From NCBI RefSeq assembly GCF_020885975.1, contig NZ_AP025183.1:1426001-1490000 (forward strand): DNA of 64,000 bases, given 5' to 3'. Below, piece after piece: positions 9,648 to 19,083 of this stretch (its first letter is position 1; the number at the start of each line of letters is the position of its first letter). A program made the position numbers and the translations under genes. This DNA is from Flavobacterium ammonificans. Lineage in GTDB: Bacteria; Bacteroidota; Bacteroidia; Flavobacteriales; Flavobacteriaceae. The notes under the pieces were generated by a model. The model was not told the origin of the DNA. It searched no databases and saw only the letters and a list, made by a program, of their open reading frames with translations.

Positions 9648-11609
9648 TTATTTTAGTCTTGTTAATCCTATATTTTCTGGTGCATGAAGTACTAATGGGA
9701 ATTTTTCAATTTTCACAGAACTACTATCTAATCCAAATGCTCTTTCTTCAGATAAACTTAGTTTTTTGATAAAGAAATAGGAATTCATTACTAATTTTTC
9801 ATGCCACAATAAATCGCTATCATTAGATAAGAATTTCTCAGACAATACAAACTTAAAGTCTCCGAGGATATTGTTTTTATTCAATGATTCGTAACGGCTA
9901 GTAATATCTACTTCTCCATTTTTAACCATATCCTTCAAAACCTCTCGGAACATTAAATTGATCTTAGTTGGTTCTCTAAAACCTAAGTTGAAATCAACTC
10001 GATAGATATCATCTTTTAAAATTTCGGTTACCTTGTATTCAGTTTTGTACGGTTCTGTAAGTATATTGACATGAACAAACCAATACAAATCAGCTCTTTT
10101 TGGTCTTTTTTGAAGAATAGAATACATTACTTTTTCTTCTATTTCATCGATTCTTCCCGCATTAGTCATATATACTAAATGAGTTGCGTATTTCGGGATA
10201 GATAAATCAGCACTTAACTCACTAAGCACTTTTTTATAATCTTCAATTTTCACAATTTTAGTATAGGCTTTATTAATTTTTTTAGCCACATACCAGATCG
10301 TCATAATTGAAATAAGAGTAATTGCAATTAATAGTGTTACATAACCTCCTTCTGCAAATTTTGTTATGTTAGCCGATAGAAAACTGAATTCAATTGCTAA
10401 ATAAATCGCAATTAATGGAACATATAAATACCATTTCACCCTTTTCATTATTAAGAAATAATTTAAAAGTAATGTCGTCATTATCATGCATAAAATAATA
10501 GCTAATCCATAGGCATGTTCCATATTACTTGATTCCTCAAAATGCAACACAATTCCAACACAACCTACAAACAACAACCAGTTGATAGAAGGAATGTAGA
10601 GTTGTCCTTTCAATTCTGTAGGGTATTTGATCTTCACTTTAGGCCAGAAGTTCAAACGCATGGCTTCGTTAATTAAGGTAAACGAACCACTAATTAAAGC
10701 TTGTGATGCAATTACAGCTGCCAATGTAGCAACTACAATTCCTATGGGTTGGAACCAATCAGCCATAATTAAGTAGAAAGGATTTCCATTTTTTCCACCC
10801 AGACTTTGAAGAGTTTCTCCTTCGTGATGAATTAAATAAGCCCCTTGACCAAAATAATTAAGAACTAAAGCAGTTTTAACAAAAATCCAACTGATTCGGA
10901 TATTCTTTCTTCCGCAATGCCCCATGTCTGAATACAATGCTTCAGCTCCAGTTGTACATAGAAATACAAACCCAAGAACAAAAAAACCGTCTGGGTGAAT
11001 GGATAATAACTTATAAGCATAGTAAGGATTAATGGCTTGAAGAACTTCAACGTGCTTGAAAATTTGAATTCCTCCCAAAATAGCTAACATGCTAAACCAA
11101 ATTAACATCATTGGTGCAAAAAACTTTCCAACTAATTTAGTTCCAAATTGTTGTATGGTAAAAAGAATAAATAAAATTCCAATAACAATTGGGATTGTAT
11201 TGATTTCTGGGTAAAATGTTCTAACTCCTTCAACTGCAGATGATACCGAGATAGGAGGTGTGATAATTCCATCAGCTAATAATGCGCTTCCCCCAATTAT
11301 AGCAGGGACTATGAGCCATCTGATTTTTGTTTTTTTGACCAAAGCGTACAAAGCAAAAATTCCACCCTCGCCATGATTATCAGCGCTTAAAGTGATTAGT
11401 ACGTATTTGATTGTAGTTTGTAAGGTAAGTGTCCAGAAAACACAAGATATTCCACCTAAAACAATGTTGGCATCAATAATATGATTTCCAAGAATGGCTT
11501 TCATTACATATAATGGGGAAGTTCCAATGTCACCATAAATAATTCCCAATGAAACTAATAATCCGCCAAGTGTTAATTTACTGTGCAGATCTTTGTGCGC
11601 TACGCTCAT
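9648..11609 (-). CDS. kup: KUP-family potassium uptake transporter
   Basis: The 653-residue protein begins with the KUP signature GIIYGDIGTSPLYV and has about twelve membrane helices up to residue 450, followed by a roughly 200-residue cytoplasmic tail. Full-length KUP/TrkD proteins are 620-660 residues. It imports K+ with protons in other bacteria. The ATG at 11609 is preferred over a TTG at 11618; a strong promoter lies at 11631-11662, giving a leader of roughly 15 bases. It is monocistronic between two terminators. Confidence 0.93.
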   Translation of the reverse strand: MSVAHKDLHSKLTLGGLLVSLGIIYGDIGTSPLYVMKAILGNHIIDANIVLGGISCVFWTLTLQTTIKYVLITLSADNHGEGGIFALYALVKKTKIRWLIVPAIIGGSALLADGIITPPISVSSAVEGVRTFYPEINTIPIVIGILFILFTIQQFGTKLVGKFFAPMMLIWFSMLAILGGIQIFKHVEVLQAINPYYAYKLLSIHPDGFFVLGFVFLCTTGAEALYSDMGHCGRKNIRISWIFVKTALVLNYFGQGAYLIHHEGETLQSLGGKNGNPFYLIMADWFQPIGIVVATLAAVIASQALISGSFTLINEAMRLNFWPKVKIKYPTELKGQLYIPSINWLLFVGCVGIVLHFEESSNMEHAYGLAIILCMIMTTLLLNYFLIMKRVKWYLYVPLIAIYLAIEFSFLSANITKFAEGGYVTLLIAITLISIMTIWYVAKKINKAYTKIVKIEDYKKVLSELSADLSIPKYATHLVYMTNAGRIDEIEEKVMYSILQKRPKRADLYWFVHVNILTEPYKTEYKVTEILKDDIYRVDFNLGFREPTKINLMFREVLKDMVKNGEVDITSRYESLNKNNILGDFKFVLSEKFLSNDSDLLWHEKLVMNSYFFIKKLSLSEERAFGLDSSSVKIEKFPLVLHAPENIGLTRLK

Positions 11610-11630
11610 GATATTCAATTATAAAGAGGG

Positions 11631-11662
11631 CAAATTTACTCTTTTTACATATATGAGTTCAA
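11631..11662 (-). promoter_or_regulatory. Putative kup promoter
   Basis: On the minus strand, TTG at 11662-11660 is followed after 21 bases by TAAATTTG at 11638-11631, which matches the Bacteroidota -33/-7 pattern. It lies about 20 bases upstream of the ATG at 11609. Confidence 0.6.
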
Positions 11663-11672
11663 AAAATATAAA

Positions 11673-11700
11673 AAAAACACGATTGATTTATCGTGTTTTT
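11673..11700 (-). terminator. Terminator after the secreted 282-residue protein gene
   Basis: AAAAACACGAT and ATCGTGTTTTT form an 11-base stem with a 6-base loop, 18 bases past the stop codon. It also separates this gene from the kup promoter. Confidence 0.8.
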
Positions 11701-11718
11701 ATTGATGCGATGTTATTT

Positions 11719-12567
11719 TTAATTTCGTCGACTAATTTGTCTAGAGTTTTCAGAGTTTTTCGGGATGTCTACATACTGTGTTCTTCTTTTATGTATTTCT
11801 ATTTCATTTAGTTCTAATGCTACCTTGTTTTCTTGCTCCGGTATAGGTACTATCGGTCTCGAATTGGTGTGATAGTTTGCTCTGCGATTGTTCTGTTTTG
11901 TTTTTTCAATTCGTTTGTTGAAATTGCTCTGATTGCTTACAGGATAGTAGTTTCTATTTTGTTTTGGAATAGATCTATAATGATATAAATTGAAGGGTGC
12001 CCTCTTGTTGTGTCTGAATTTAATAGCGCCAAAAGGTTTTCTTGAACAAAAACTATTTGGATACTTCTTCCATCTCCAATTTGAATAATAGGGTCTGTAA
12101 TTCGATTTCCATATTAGATTTAAAATAATTGGATTCCTATGAAGAACAGGTCTGTAATAGTAGTTAGAACCAAACAAACTTTGATTTCCGATAATAGTAA
12201 TTGGTGCTGAATTCAAATTATTCTTTTCTAAAGTAATAGTTGCCACATCTTGGAAAAGTGTATGGTCTAAAACAGCTTGGATTACGATTGAATGAGATCT
12301 GTTTTCTATAGATTCAACAACTCTAAGATAGTCTACTTCGTTATCCTCATTTAAATCTAAATTGGATATTTGGTATTCTGGATCATTCAATCGTATTTCA
12401 AAATCTTCTAAATTTTGTGCTTCTCCAAAAATTCTAGCAATTGATTTTAAATCTAAATCAGCACTGATTTGAGAGTTTACAGCGTTTATATTCGCTCTAT
12501 TTTGAGCCTCAATATTTTGAAAAGTTAAGATTCCAACTAAGCTCCAAAAAAATAGTTTCGTTTTCAT
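11719..12567 (-). CDS. Secreted protein of unknown function
   Basis: I do not recognise a named family. The 282-residue product starts with a signal peptide (MKTKLFFWSLVGILTFQNIEAQ). An Asp-rich segment DLNEDNEVDYLRVVE near residues 70-85 is EF-hand-like in spacing and could bind Ca2+, but this is not established. The middle (about 140-200) is rich in Tyr, Arg, Asn and Trp, and the C-terminus is basic and Asn-rich. A sigma-54-like promoter motif lies upstream at 12601-12616 and a terminator follows, so it is probably transcribed alone. An envelope or surface location is inferred from the signal peptide only. Confidence 0.7.
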   Translation of the reverse strand: MKTKLFFWSLVGILTFQNIEAQNRANINAVNSQISADLDLKSIARIFGEAQNLEDFEIRLNDPEYQISNLDLNEDNEVDYLRVVESIENRSHSIVIQAVLDHTLFQDVATITLEKNNLNSAPITIIGNQSLFGSNYYYRPVLHRNPIILNLIWKSNYRPYYSNWRWKKYPNSFCSRKPFGAIKFRHNKRAPFNLYHYRSIPKQNRNYYPVSNQSNFNKRIEKTKQNNRRANYHTNSRPIVPIPEQENKVALELNEIEIHKRRTQYVDIPKNSENSRQISRRN

Positions 12568-12600
12568 AATTCGTTAGTTTTAAATTGCTTTTAAATATTT

Positions 12601-12616
12601 CCAATTACTGTGCCAA
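12601..12616 (-). promoter_or_regulatory. Putative sigma-54-type promoter of the secreted-protein gene
   Basis: The minus strand reads TTGGCAC, five bases, then TTGG. This resembles the -24/-12 sigma-54 pattern (TGGCAC-N5-TTGC) except that the -12 GC is replaced by GG. It lies 34 bases upstream of the ATG at 12567. Confidence 0.4.
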
Positions 12617-12740
12617 TTTAATTTTGTTATGAAGTAATTGTATTATAATTATTTTTTAACATATTATTTAATTGATTATTTAAAAAAAGCAATTAAAAAT
12701 CAGTTCAAATTACTAATTTAGCAATGCTAATTTTTGAAAT

Positions 12741-14501
12741 ATGAAAAGCTTTAATGATTTTAATAATATTCAGGTGGCGGGTTTGCCCTCACATTTGAAG
12801 CAATTTATTGTTGATCAAAATTACGATACGTATACTTCGATAGATCATGCTGTATGGCGTTATGTAATGCGTCAAAACTACAGTTATTTAAAAAATGTTG
12901 CTTATTATCCATACATTAAAGGTCTTGAAATTGCTGGATTAAGTATAGAGTCTATTCCTGATTTGCAAAAAATGAATGACAATTTGGGCAAGATTGGATG
13001 GGGTGCTGTTACTGTTGACGGATTTATTCCTCCAGCGGCCTTTATGGAATTTCAAGCTTATCATGTTTTAGTTATTGCTGCAGATATTAGACAGATTAAT
13101 CATATTGAATATACTCCAGCACCCGATATTATTCACGAAAGCGCTGGACATGCTCCAATTATTGCTGATGCAGAATACAGTTCATATTTAAGTTATTTTG
13201 GTTCTATTGGTTCCAAGGCTATGTTTTCCAAAAAAGATTTTGAATTGTATGAAGCAATTAGAGAGTTGTCTATTTTGAAAGAAGCTTTAGATTCTACTCC
13301 AGAAGAAATTGAGCTTGTAGAAAATAAACTTAAGGCCATTTCACAGAATATGGGTGAACCCTCAGAAATGGCATTGTTAAGTCGTTTGCATTGGTGGACA
13401 GTAGAATATGGTTTAATTGGGACTTTAGACGATCCTAAAATTTACGGAGCAGGTTTGTTGTCCTCTATTGGCGAAAGTGCTACTTGTATGAGCAAAGATG
13501 TTCCAAAATTGCTATATGATTCTAATGCAATTCATTATTCATACGATATTACAAAACCGCAACCTCAATTATTTGTGACCCCTAATTTTCAAAATTTGAT
13601 GGATGTTCTGGAAGATTTTGCTAATAGTATGGCTTTTAGAACAGGTGGTTGGTCGGGAATTTCAAAGGCTATTGAGTGCCAAAATACTTGCACTGCAGTA
13701 TATAGTTCAGGACTTCAAGTTACGGGAGTATTTAGTTTGTTCTATACAGATCATAACAATAATTTGTCTTTTATTAAAACAGAGGGTCCTACTTCTTTAG
13801 CGTGTAATGATACAGAATTACCCAATCAAGGAAGTGATTATCATGCTGCTGGATTTTCGTCTCCTGTTGGTAAGTTGAATTCTTTAGAGGTTTCATTAGA
13901 AGACGCCTCTCCGGAAGATTTAGAAAAGCTCCATATTGCAATGGGTAGTTTTACCCAATTGGTTTTTGAAAGTGGGATTCAAGTTAGTGGAACCGTGCTT
14001 AATATTCTTAAGAATGGTGATAAAATTATTCTCATTAGTTTTGAAAATTGTACTGTCCTTGATCAAGATTTGAAAGTATTGTTTTTACCAGAATGGGGGA
14101 TATATGATATGGCAGTGGGGGAGAAGATTGTATCTGTATTTAATGGAGTTGCAGATAAGTCAAAATGCATTATTCAAGAATCTGTTGCCACTCAAAAAAG
14201 CAAGAATCTTTGCTTCTCTGCTGAAGAGCTAAGATTACAAGCTATTTATGCAACAATTCGTCAGATTAGAGAGAAACAAGAAGAATTTACAAAACTACCT
14301 GAGTTGGTTCAGGAAATTAAGGAAGATTATCCGCAAGATTGGTTGAGCTTGTTCGAAATATATGAAATTGCTAAAACGGCTAATTTCGATCACTCATTTA
14401 GTACTGATTTGCGAAATCATTTAAATACAAAAATCAAAGAAAATCCTAACTTTAGTAAGTTAATTTCTGATGGATTAATGGTAATCGAAACTTTAAGTTA
14501 A
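12741..14501 (+). CDS. phhA: Phenylalanine 4-monooxygenase, long form
   Basis: The N-terminal half (about 1-310) is a pterin-dependent aromatic amino acid hydroxylase. The iron ligands are visible as His132 and His137 in IHESAGHAP and Glu222 in HWWTVEYG. It converts phenylalanine to tyrosine with O2 and a reduced pterin. At 586 residues it is about twice the size of the Pseudomonas-type enzyme; the C-terminal 270 residues hold no motif I recognise. The neighbours are tyrosine-degradation genes, so it probably feeds that pathway. It converges with the flavin reductase-like gene with an 18-base gap. Confidence 0.9.
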   Translation: MKSFNDFNNIQVAGLPSHLKQFIVDQNYDTYTSIDHAVWRYVMRQNYSYLKNVAYYPYIKGLEIAGLSIESIPDLQKMNDNLGKIGWGAVTVDGFIPPAAFMEFQAYHVLVIAADIRQINHIEYTPAPDIIHESAGHAPIIADAEYSSYLSYFGSIGSKAMFSKKDFELYEAIRELSILKEALDSTPEEIELVENKLKAISQNMGEPSEMALLSRLHWWTVEYGLIGTLDDPKIYGAGLLSSIGESATCMSKDVPKLLYDSNAIHYSYDITKPQPQLFVTPNFQNLMDVLEDFANSMAFRTGGWSGISKAIECQNTCTAVYSSGLQVTGVFSLFYTDHNNNLSFIKTEGPTSLACNDTELPNQGSDYHAAGFSSPVGKLNSLEVSLEDASPEDLEKLHIAMGSFTQLVFESGIQVSGTVLNILKNGDKIILISFENCTVLDQDLKVLFLPEWGIYDMAVGEKIVSVFNGVADKSKCIIQESVATQKSKNLCFSAEELRLQAIYATIRQIREKQEEFTKLPELVQEIKEDYPQDWLSLFEIYEIAKTANFDHSFSTDLRNHLNTKIKENPNFSKLISDGLMVIETLS

Positions 14502-14519
14502 GAAATAGAAATTGCTTTT

Positions 14520-15413
14520 CTAAATAGTTAAAAAAGCAATTTCTAAAGCAGCTTCAAATTCAGAATTTTTCAAAAGTGAACTAATTAATTGGTGAATTTG
14601 AAGTTGTTTTGCATCTACATCAGTATCTGAAGTATTTAAAATGGCTTTTAGTTGAGGCCATTCTCTTTTGTTTTCAATTGCAACTGGATTTGGAATATTG
14701 GGCATATTGCCTAGTAAACCTAATTCATTTCCGGTTAAAATTTTAGAATTTCGAATTGATTCTGGCAACGAATCAACACCAATGCCGTTAGTGGTTATTG
14801 GTTTTGGAATTTTGAATAAATTGTCTTCTGTTATTCTGCAATACCAGTCGCCTCCAAGACGTGCTACTAAATCCATTTTGTTTTGATCAATTTTTCCATC
14901 GTCACCAAGTACAGCTTCAGAAATGTGAATTAATTTTATTTCAGCTAAAATTAAATTACCTGCTCCATTTTGATCTCCAAGAGGAATTATCTGATTAACA
15001 ACACATTCAAATTGTACAGGAGCTTCTGCTACTCTTGGCGGACGAACAACTTCCGAAGGTAACATTGTGAATCCCGATTTTTCAAATTCATTTATGCCTT
15101 TGGCATACTCAGAACTTGCTAAACTCATTTGTTGTACCATATCGTAATTGACAATATTGATCACACACTCTTTGACCTCCATTACGTTTTCAAGCGTATG
15201 TTTTATCGTGTTGTCACGAACTCTTCTTGCAGGCGAAAAAATACAAACGGGTGGGTTTGTGCTAAACATATTGAAAAAGCTAAATGGACTAAGATTGATA
15301 TTGTCCTCTAAATCAATTGTTGAGGCAAAGCAAATTGGTCTAGGAGCTATAGCGTACTGTAAATAATTTTGCAGCTCTACCGTTGAAAGGTCTTCACATT
15401 TAAGCGTAATCAT
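14520..15413 (-). CDS. Flavin reductase-like FMN-binding protein
   Basis: The 297-residue protein belongs to the flavoredoxin/flavin reductase-like split-barrel family, with a typical start (IAPRPICFASTID, LSPFSFFNMFSTNPP, VKECVINIV). Members bind FMN and reduce flavins or act as electron carriers. It lies 34 bases downstream of the FAH-family gene on the same strand, so the two are probably co-transcribed within the aromatic amino acid cluster. A role in that pathway is inferred from position only; no canonical homogentisate-route step needs a flavin reductase. Confidence 0.78.
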   Translation of the reverse strand: MITLKCEDLSTVELQNYLQYAIAPRPICFASTIDLEDNINLSPFSFFNMFSTNPPVCIFSPARRVRDNTIKHTLENVMEVKECVINIVNYDMVQQMSLASSEYAKGINEFEKSGFTMLPSEVVRPPRVAEAPVQFECVVNQIIPLGDQNGAGNLILAEIKLIHISEAVLGDDGKIDQNKMDLVARLGGDWYCRITEDNLFKIPKPITTNGIGVDSLPESIRNSKILTGNELGLLGNMPNIPNPVAIENKREWPQLKAILNTSDTDVDAKQLQIHQLISSLLKNSEFEAALEIAFLTI

Positions 15414-15447
15414 ATGTTTACTTTTTTAGTAGTATAGTACTAATTGG

Positions 15448-16446
15448 TTATATTTTTTTTAATGCTAAAATAGAAAAATTGGTATCCACTTTTTTAATTG
15501 TATTGTTCAATACACCAAGACCAGTAATCTCCATGTCTACAGTATCTCCGTCTTGTAGCCATTGTGGTTTAAAACTAGGGTCATTTAGTAATCCGGTTCC
15601 ATTAAGTTCTAAAAAGCATCCAGTACCCACTGTTCCGGATCCAATTACATCTCCAGGATATATATCTACTCCATAGGCACATCGCTCTATAATTTCTGCA
15701 AAAGTCCAATCCATATCAGCCATATTACCACGAGATACTTCTATACCATTGACTTTACAACTCATCGTTAGATTATAATTATTTCCAACGTGATTTGGTT
15801 TGGCTGGAACTTTATAGGGTTCTAACTCGTCAGGAGTTACTAACCAAGGTCCAATCACTGTGCTAAAATCCTTCCCTTTTGCAGGTCCTAAATTCAAAAT
15901 CATTTCTTCCATTTGAAGCGTTCTTGCGCTCATATCGTTCATTATCATATAGCCAGCTATATAAGAATCAGCATCCTTGGCAGAGATATTTCTACCTTTT
16001 TTACCAATTACTACTGCTACTTCCAATTCGAAATCTAATTTTTCAAAGTGATCGGGCATACATTCTATATCTCCTGGCCCCTGGATCGCATTGTGGTTTG
16101 TGAAATAGAATATTGGATATTGATCAAACTCCGGAATCATATCTAATTTACGATTCTTTCTTGCCGAAGCAACGTGCTGTCTAAAAGCATATCCATCTCT
16201 ACAAGAGCTAGGCTTTGGAACTGGCGCTAGGAGATTGAAATTAGAAATTGGTGTTGCAATACTACTATCATTAAGAATTGATGTTTCAACTAATTTGGCT
16301 TTATCCATCATTGATTGGCCACCTTCAAGAAAAGTTGCCATATCATTTGGAATCAATTCATTAATAGCATTTAAATTATAAATAGAATTATGAACCATAA
16401 TTCCTAAATGTATTTTTTTGTCTTGTGAGTAACTTACTAATTTCAT
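15448..16446 (-). CDS. Fumarylacetoacetate hydrolase family protein
   Basis: From the ATG at 16446 (MKLVSYSQDKK) the product is 332 residues. It shows the FAH-fold metal and substrate motifs, including FELEVAVVIGKKGRNIS, GYMIMNDMSARTLQ, GKDFSTVIGPW and GDVIGSGTVGTG. It is shorter than animal-type fumarylacetoacetase (about 420 residues). Next to homogentisate dioxygenase and HPPD it very likely cleaves the ring-opened product to fumarate or maleate plus acetoacetate. It is divergent from hmgA and first in a two-gene unit with the flavin reductase-like gene. A longer start at 16488 gives an atypical N-terminus and was not used. Confidence 0.85.
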   Translation of the reverse strand: MKLVSYSQDKKIHLGIMVHNSIYNLNAINELIPNDMATFLEGGQSMMDKAKLVETSILNDSSIATPISNFNLLAPVPKPSSCRDGYAFRQHVASARKNRKLDMIPEFDQYPIFYFTNHNAIQGPGDIECMPDHFEKLDFELEVAVVIGKKGRNISAKDADSYIAGYMIMNDMSARTLQMEEMILNLGPAKGKDFSTVIGPWLVTPDELEPYKVPAKPNHVGNNYNLTMSCKVNGIEVSRGNMADMDWTFAEIIERCAYGVDIYPGDVIGSGTVGTGCFLELNGTGLLNDPSFKPQWLQDGDTVDMEITGLGVLNNTIKKVDTNFSILALKKI

Positions 16447-16539
16447 ATTGAAATGGGTATTATTTAGTGATGTGTAAAAATAAATCAAAGCGACGTAAAA
16501 TTAAGAATATTTTAATTAAATTTGGATTTCTTTTTGAGA

Positions 16540-16582
16540 ATATGTCATATCATCAGAAAATCATTAAAAAAATTGATATGTC
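16540..16582. promoter_or_regulatory. Candidate operator between the FAH and hmgA genes
   Basis: The 239-base divergent intergenic region contains CATATCA at 16546-16552 and its inverse TGATATG at 16574-16580. ATATGTC is also repeated directly at 16540 and 16576. The symmetric placement between two divergent catabolic genes suggests a regulator site. No clear -7 elements were found for either gene. Confidence 0.3.
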
Positions 16583-16685
16583 GTAATTAAATTGAATATT
16601 TTATATTACTAAATCTGCTTTTGGTAATTGCAATTAGATTCTTTTTTATTTATTTTAACTAAGTTGACTTTTAAATATTTGAAGT

Positions 16686-17843
16686 ATGCCAATATATCAT
16701 TCTTTAGGAAAAATTCCTTTAAAAAGACATACCGTTTTTCGCAAACCTGACGGGGAACTTTATGCAGAAGAGCTAGTTTCTACAGAGGGTTTTTCGAGTT
16801 TGTATTCTTTAGTGTATCATTGCCATCCGCCTACAATAGTTAAATCTATGGGAACTCCTTATTCTGTAGAGCCTAAAATAGCGCGTGAGAAACATTTGAA
16901 GCATACCAGTTTAAAAGGATTTAAAATTCAGCCTGTAGATGATTATTTAGAGAGTAGAAAAGTGATATTGGCAAATAATGATTTGCATATTTCTCTAGCT
17001 GCCCCAAAAAAATCGATGACAGACTATTTTTATAAGAACAGTCAAGCTGATGAGGTCCTATTTATTCATGAAGGTTCAGGTGTATTAAAAACTGGTTTTG
17101 GTAAACTTAGTTTTGGTTATGGCGATTATATAGTTATTCCAAGAGGAACTATTTATCAAATTGAATTTGACGATGAAAAAAACCGACTTTTTATTGTCGA
17201 AAGTTTTAGTTCCATTCAAACTCCAAAGCGTTATAGAAATGCATTTGGTCAATTGCAAGAACATTCTCCTTATTGTGAGCGAGATATAAGAAAACCTAAA
17301 GATTTAGAAACGATAGATCAGATCGGAGATTTTAAAGTCTTAATAAAAAAACAAGGAATGATGTATCCCTATACTTACGGAACACATCCTTTTGATTTTG
17401 TGGGTTGGGATGGTTTTCATTATCCTTGGGCTTTATCAATACATGATTTTGAACCTATTACTGGTAGATTACATCAACCGCCTCCTGTGCATCAAACTTT
17501 TGAAGCGCATAATTTTGTCATTTGTTCATTTGTTCCAAGAAAATACGATTATCACCCTTTGTCAATTCCAGCGCCCTACCATCATAGTAATGTAGATAGT
17601 GACGAAGTATTGTACTATGTTGATGGCGATTTCATGAGCCGTAAAAGTGTAGAAAAAGGTCAAATCACTTTGCATCCTGCTGGAATTCCGCACGGACCTC
17701 ATCCTGGAACTGTTGAGAAATCGATTGGAAAAGAAAGTACAGAAGAACTCGCTGTGATGATAGACCCATTCAAGCCATTAATGATTACTGAAGAGGCTTT
17801 AGCCATAGAAGACGAAGACTATTTTGCTAGTTGGCAGTCTTAA
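16686..17843 (+). CDS. hmgA: Homogentisate 1,2-dioxygenase
   Basis: The 385-residue cupin-fold protein matches homogentisate dioxygenase. It opens the homogentisate ring with O2 to maleylacetoacetate using Fe(II). Likely metal-site residues lie in the C-terminal half: the His299-His300 pair and Glu307 in YHHSNVDSDEVLYYVDG, and the His-rich HPAGIPHGPHPG at about 330-341. It is shorter than the 430-residue human enzyme, as for other bacterial short forms. It is followed after 31 bases by hppD on the same strand, so the two form an operon. Confidence 0.92.
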   Translation: MPIYHSLGKIPLKRHTVFRKPDGELYAEELVSTEGFSSLYSLVYHCHPPTIVKSMGTPYSVEPKIAREKHLKHTSLKGFKIQPVDDYLESRKVILANNDLHISLAAPKKSMTDYFYKNSQADEVLFIHEGSGVLKTGFGKLSFGYGDYIVIPRGTIYQIEFDDEKNRLFIVESFSSIQTPKRYRNAFGQLQEHSPYCERDIRKPKDLETIDQIGDFKVLIKKQGMMYPYTYGTHPFDFVGWDGFHYPWALSIHDFEPITGRLHQPPPVHQTFEAHNFVICSFVPRKYDYHPLSIPAPYHHSNVDSDEVLYYVDGDFMSRKSVEKGQITLHPAGIPHGPHPGTVEKSIGKESTEELAVMIDPFKPLMITEEALAIEDEDYFASWQS

Positions 17844-17874
17844 AATTATGTACAATTAAATTTTTATACTATAT

Positions 17875-19005
17875 ATGAATACTGAAACTTTTGCTGAAAA
17901 GATCGCTAAAGCGCCAAACTTTCTTCCTATCAATGGAACTGATTTTATTGAATTATATGTTGGAAATGCTAAACAAGCAGCGCATTATTATAAGACTGCT
18001 TTTGGGTTTCAATCGCTTGCCTATGCGGGTCCTGAAACCGGAGTTAGAGATAGAGCATCGTATGTTTTACAACAAGGGAAAATCCGTTTGGTATTAACTA
18101 CAGCTTTAAAATCCGATAGTCCTATTGCTGAACATGCTAAAAAACATGGCGATGGTGTTAAAGTACTTGCCTTATGGGTGGATGATGCTTATTTAGCTTT
18201 TGAAGAAACTACAAAAAGAGGAGGTAAGACCTATTTAGAGCCTACTACTTTGAAAGATGAGAATGGAGAAATTCGCATGTCAGGAATTTACACCTACGGA
18301 GAGACAGTGCATCTTTTTATTGAAAGAAAAAATTACAAAGGTTTATTTATGCCAGGTTACCAAGAGTGGAAATCAGACTATAATCCAAAAGATGCAGGTC
18401 TATTATATATTGATCACTGTGTTGGAAACGTGGGTTGGAACCGTATGAATGAAACCGTTAAGTGGTACGAAGAGGTAATGGGATTTGTCAATATCCTAAC
18501 TTTTGACGATAAACAAATTAATACTGAATACTCTGCATTGATGAGTAAAGTAATGAGTAACGGAAACGGTTATTCAAAATTTCCAATTAACGAACCTGCT
18601 ATTGGCAAAAAGAAATCTCAAATAGAGGAATATCTAGATTTCTATGAAGGGGAAGGAGTACAGCATATCGCAGTGGCTACTAATGACATAATTTCTACAG
18701 TAACACAATTGAAAGCTAATGGAGTCGAATTTTTAAGCGCTCCACCCAATGCCTATTATGAAATGTTATCTAACAGAGTAGGATCAATAGATGAAGAAGT
18801 ATCAGTTTTAAAAAGTCTTGGGATTTTAGTTGATTGTGACGAGGAAGGGTATTTGTTGCAAATTTTTACAAAACCTGTTGAGGATAGACCTACTTTATTT
18901 TTTGAGATTATTCAAAGAAAAGGAGCACAATCATTTGGTGCTGGAAATTTCAAAGCATTATTTGAGTCTCTAGAACGAGAACAAGAATTAAGAGGAAATT
19001 TGTAA
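17875..19005 (+). CDS. hppD: 4-hydroxyphenylpyruvate dioxygenase
   Basis: The 376-residue protein has two vicinal-oxygen-chelate repeats. The Fe(II) facial triad is complete: His181 in YIDHCVGNV, His264 in GVQHIAVAT and Glu344 in LFFEIIQRKG. It converts 4-hydroxyphenylpyruvate to homogentisate, the substrate of the enzyme encoded just upstream. The C-terminal gating helix with GAGNFKALFES is intact. A strong terminator follows at 19035. Confidence 0.96.
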   Translation: MNTETFAEKIAKAPNFLPINGTDFIELYVGNAKQAAHYYKTAFGFQSLAYAGPETGVRDRASYVLQQGKIRLVLTTALKSDSPIAEHAKKHGDGVKVLALWVDDAYLAFEETTKRGGKTYLEPTTLKDENGEIRMSGIYTYGETVHLFIERKNYKGLFMPGYQEWKSDYNPKDAGLLYIDHCVGNVGWNRMNETVKWYEEVMGFVNILTFDDKQINTEYSALMSKVMSNGNGYSKFPINEPAIGKKKSQIEEYLDFYEGEGVQHIAVATNDIISTVTQLKANGVEFLSAPPNAYYEMLSNRVGSIDEEVSVLKSLGILVDCDEEGYLLQIFTKPVEDRPTLFFEIIQRKGAQSFGAGNFKALFESLEREQELRGNL

Positions 19006-19034
19006 TAAAAAATTAATGTATTCTAATTCATTTA

Positions 19035-19067
19035 AAAACAGTAGTTTTAACCAGCTACTGTTTTTTT
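19035..19067 (+). terminator. Terminator of the hmgA-hppD operon
   Basis: AAAACAGTAG and CTACTGTTTT pair around a 10-base loop, followed by a run of T, 30 bases past the hppD stop. Confidence 0.8.
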
Positions 19068-19083
19068 ATTTTAATTCCATTTT

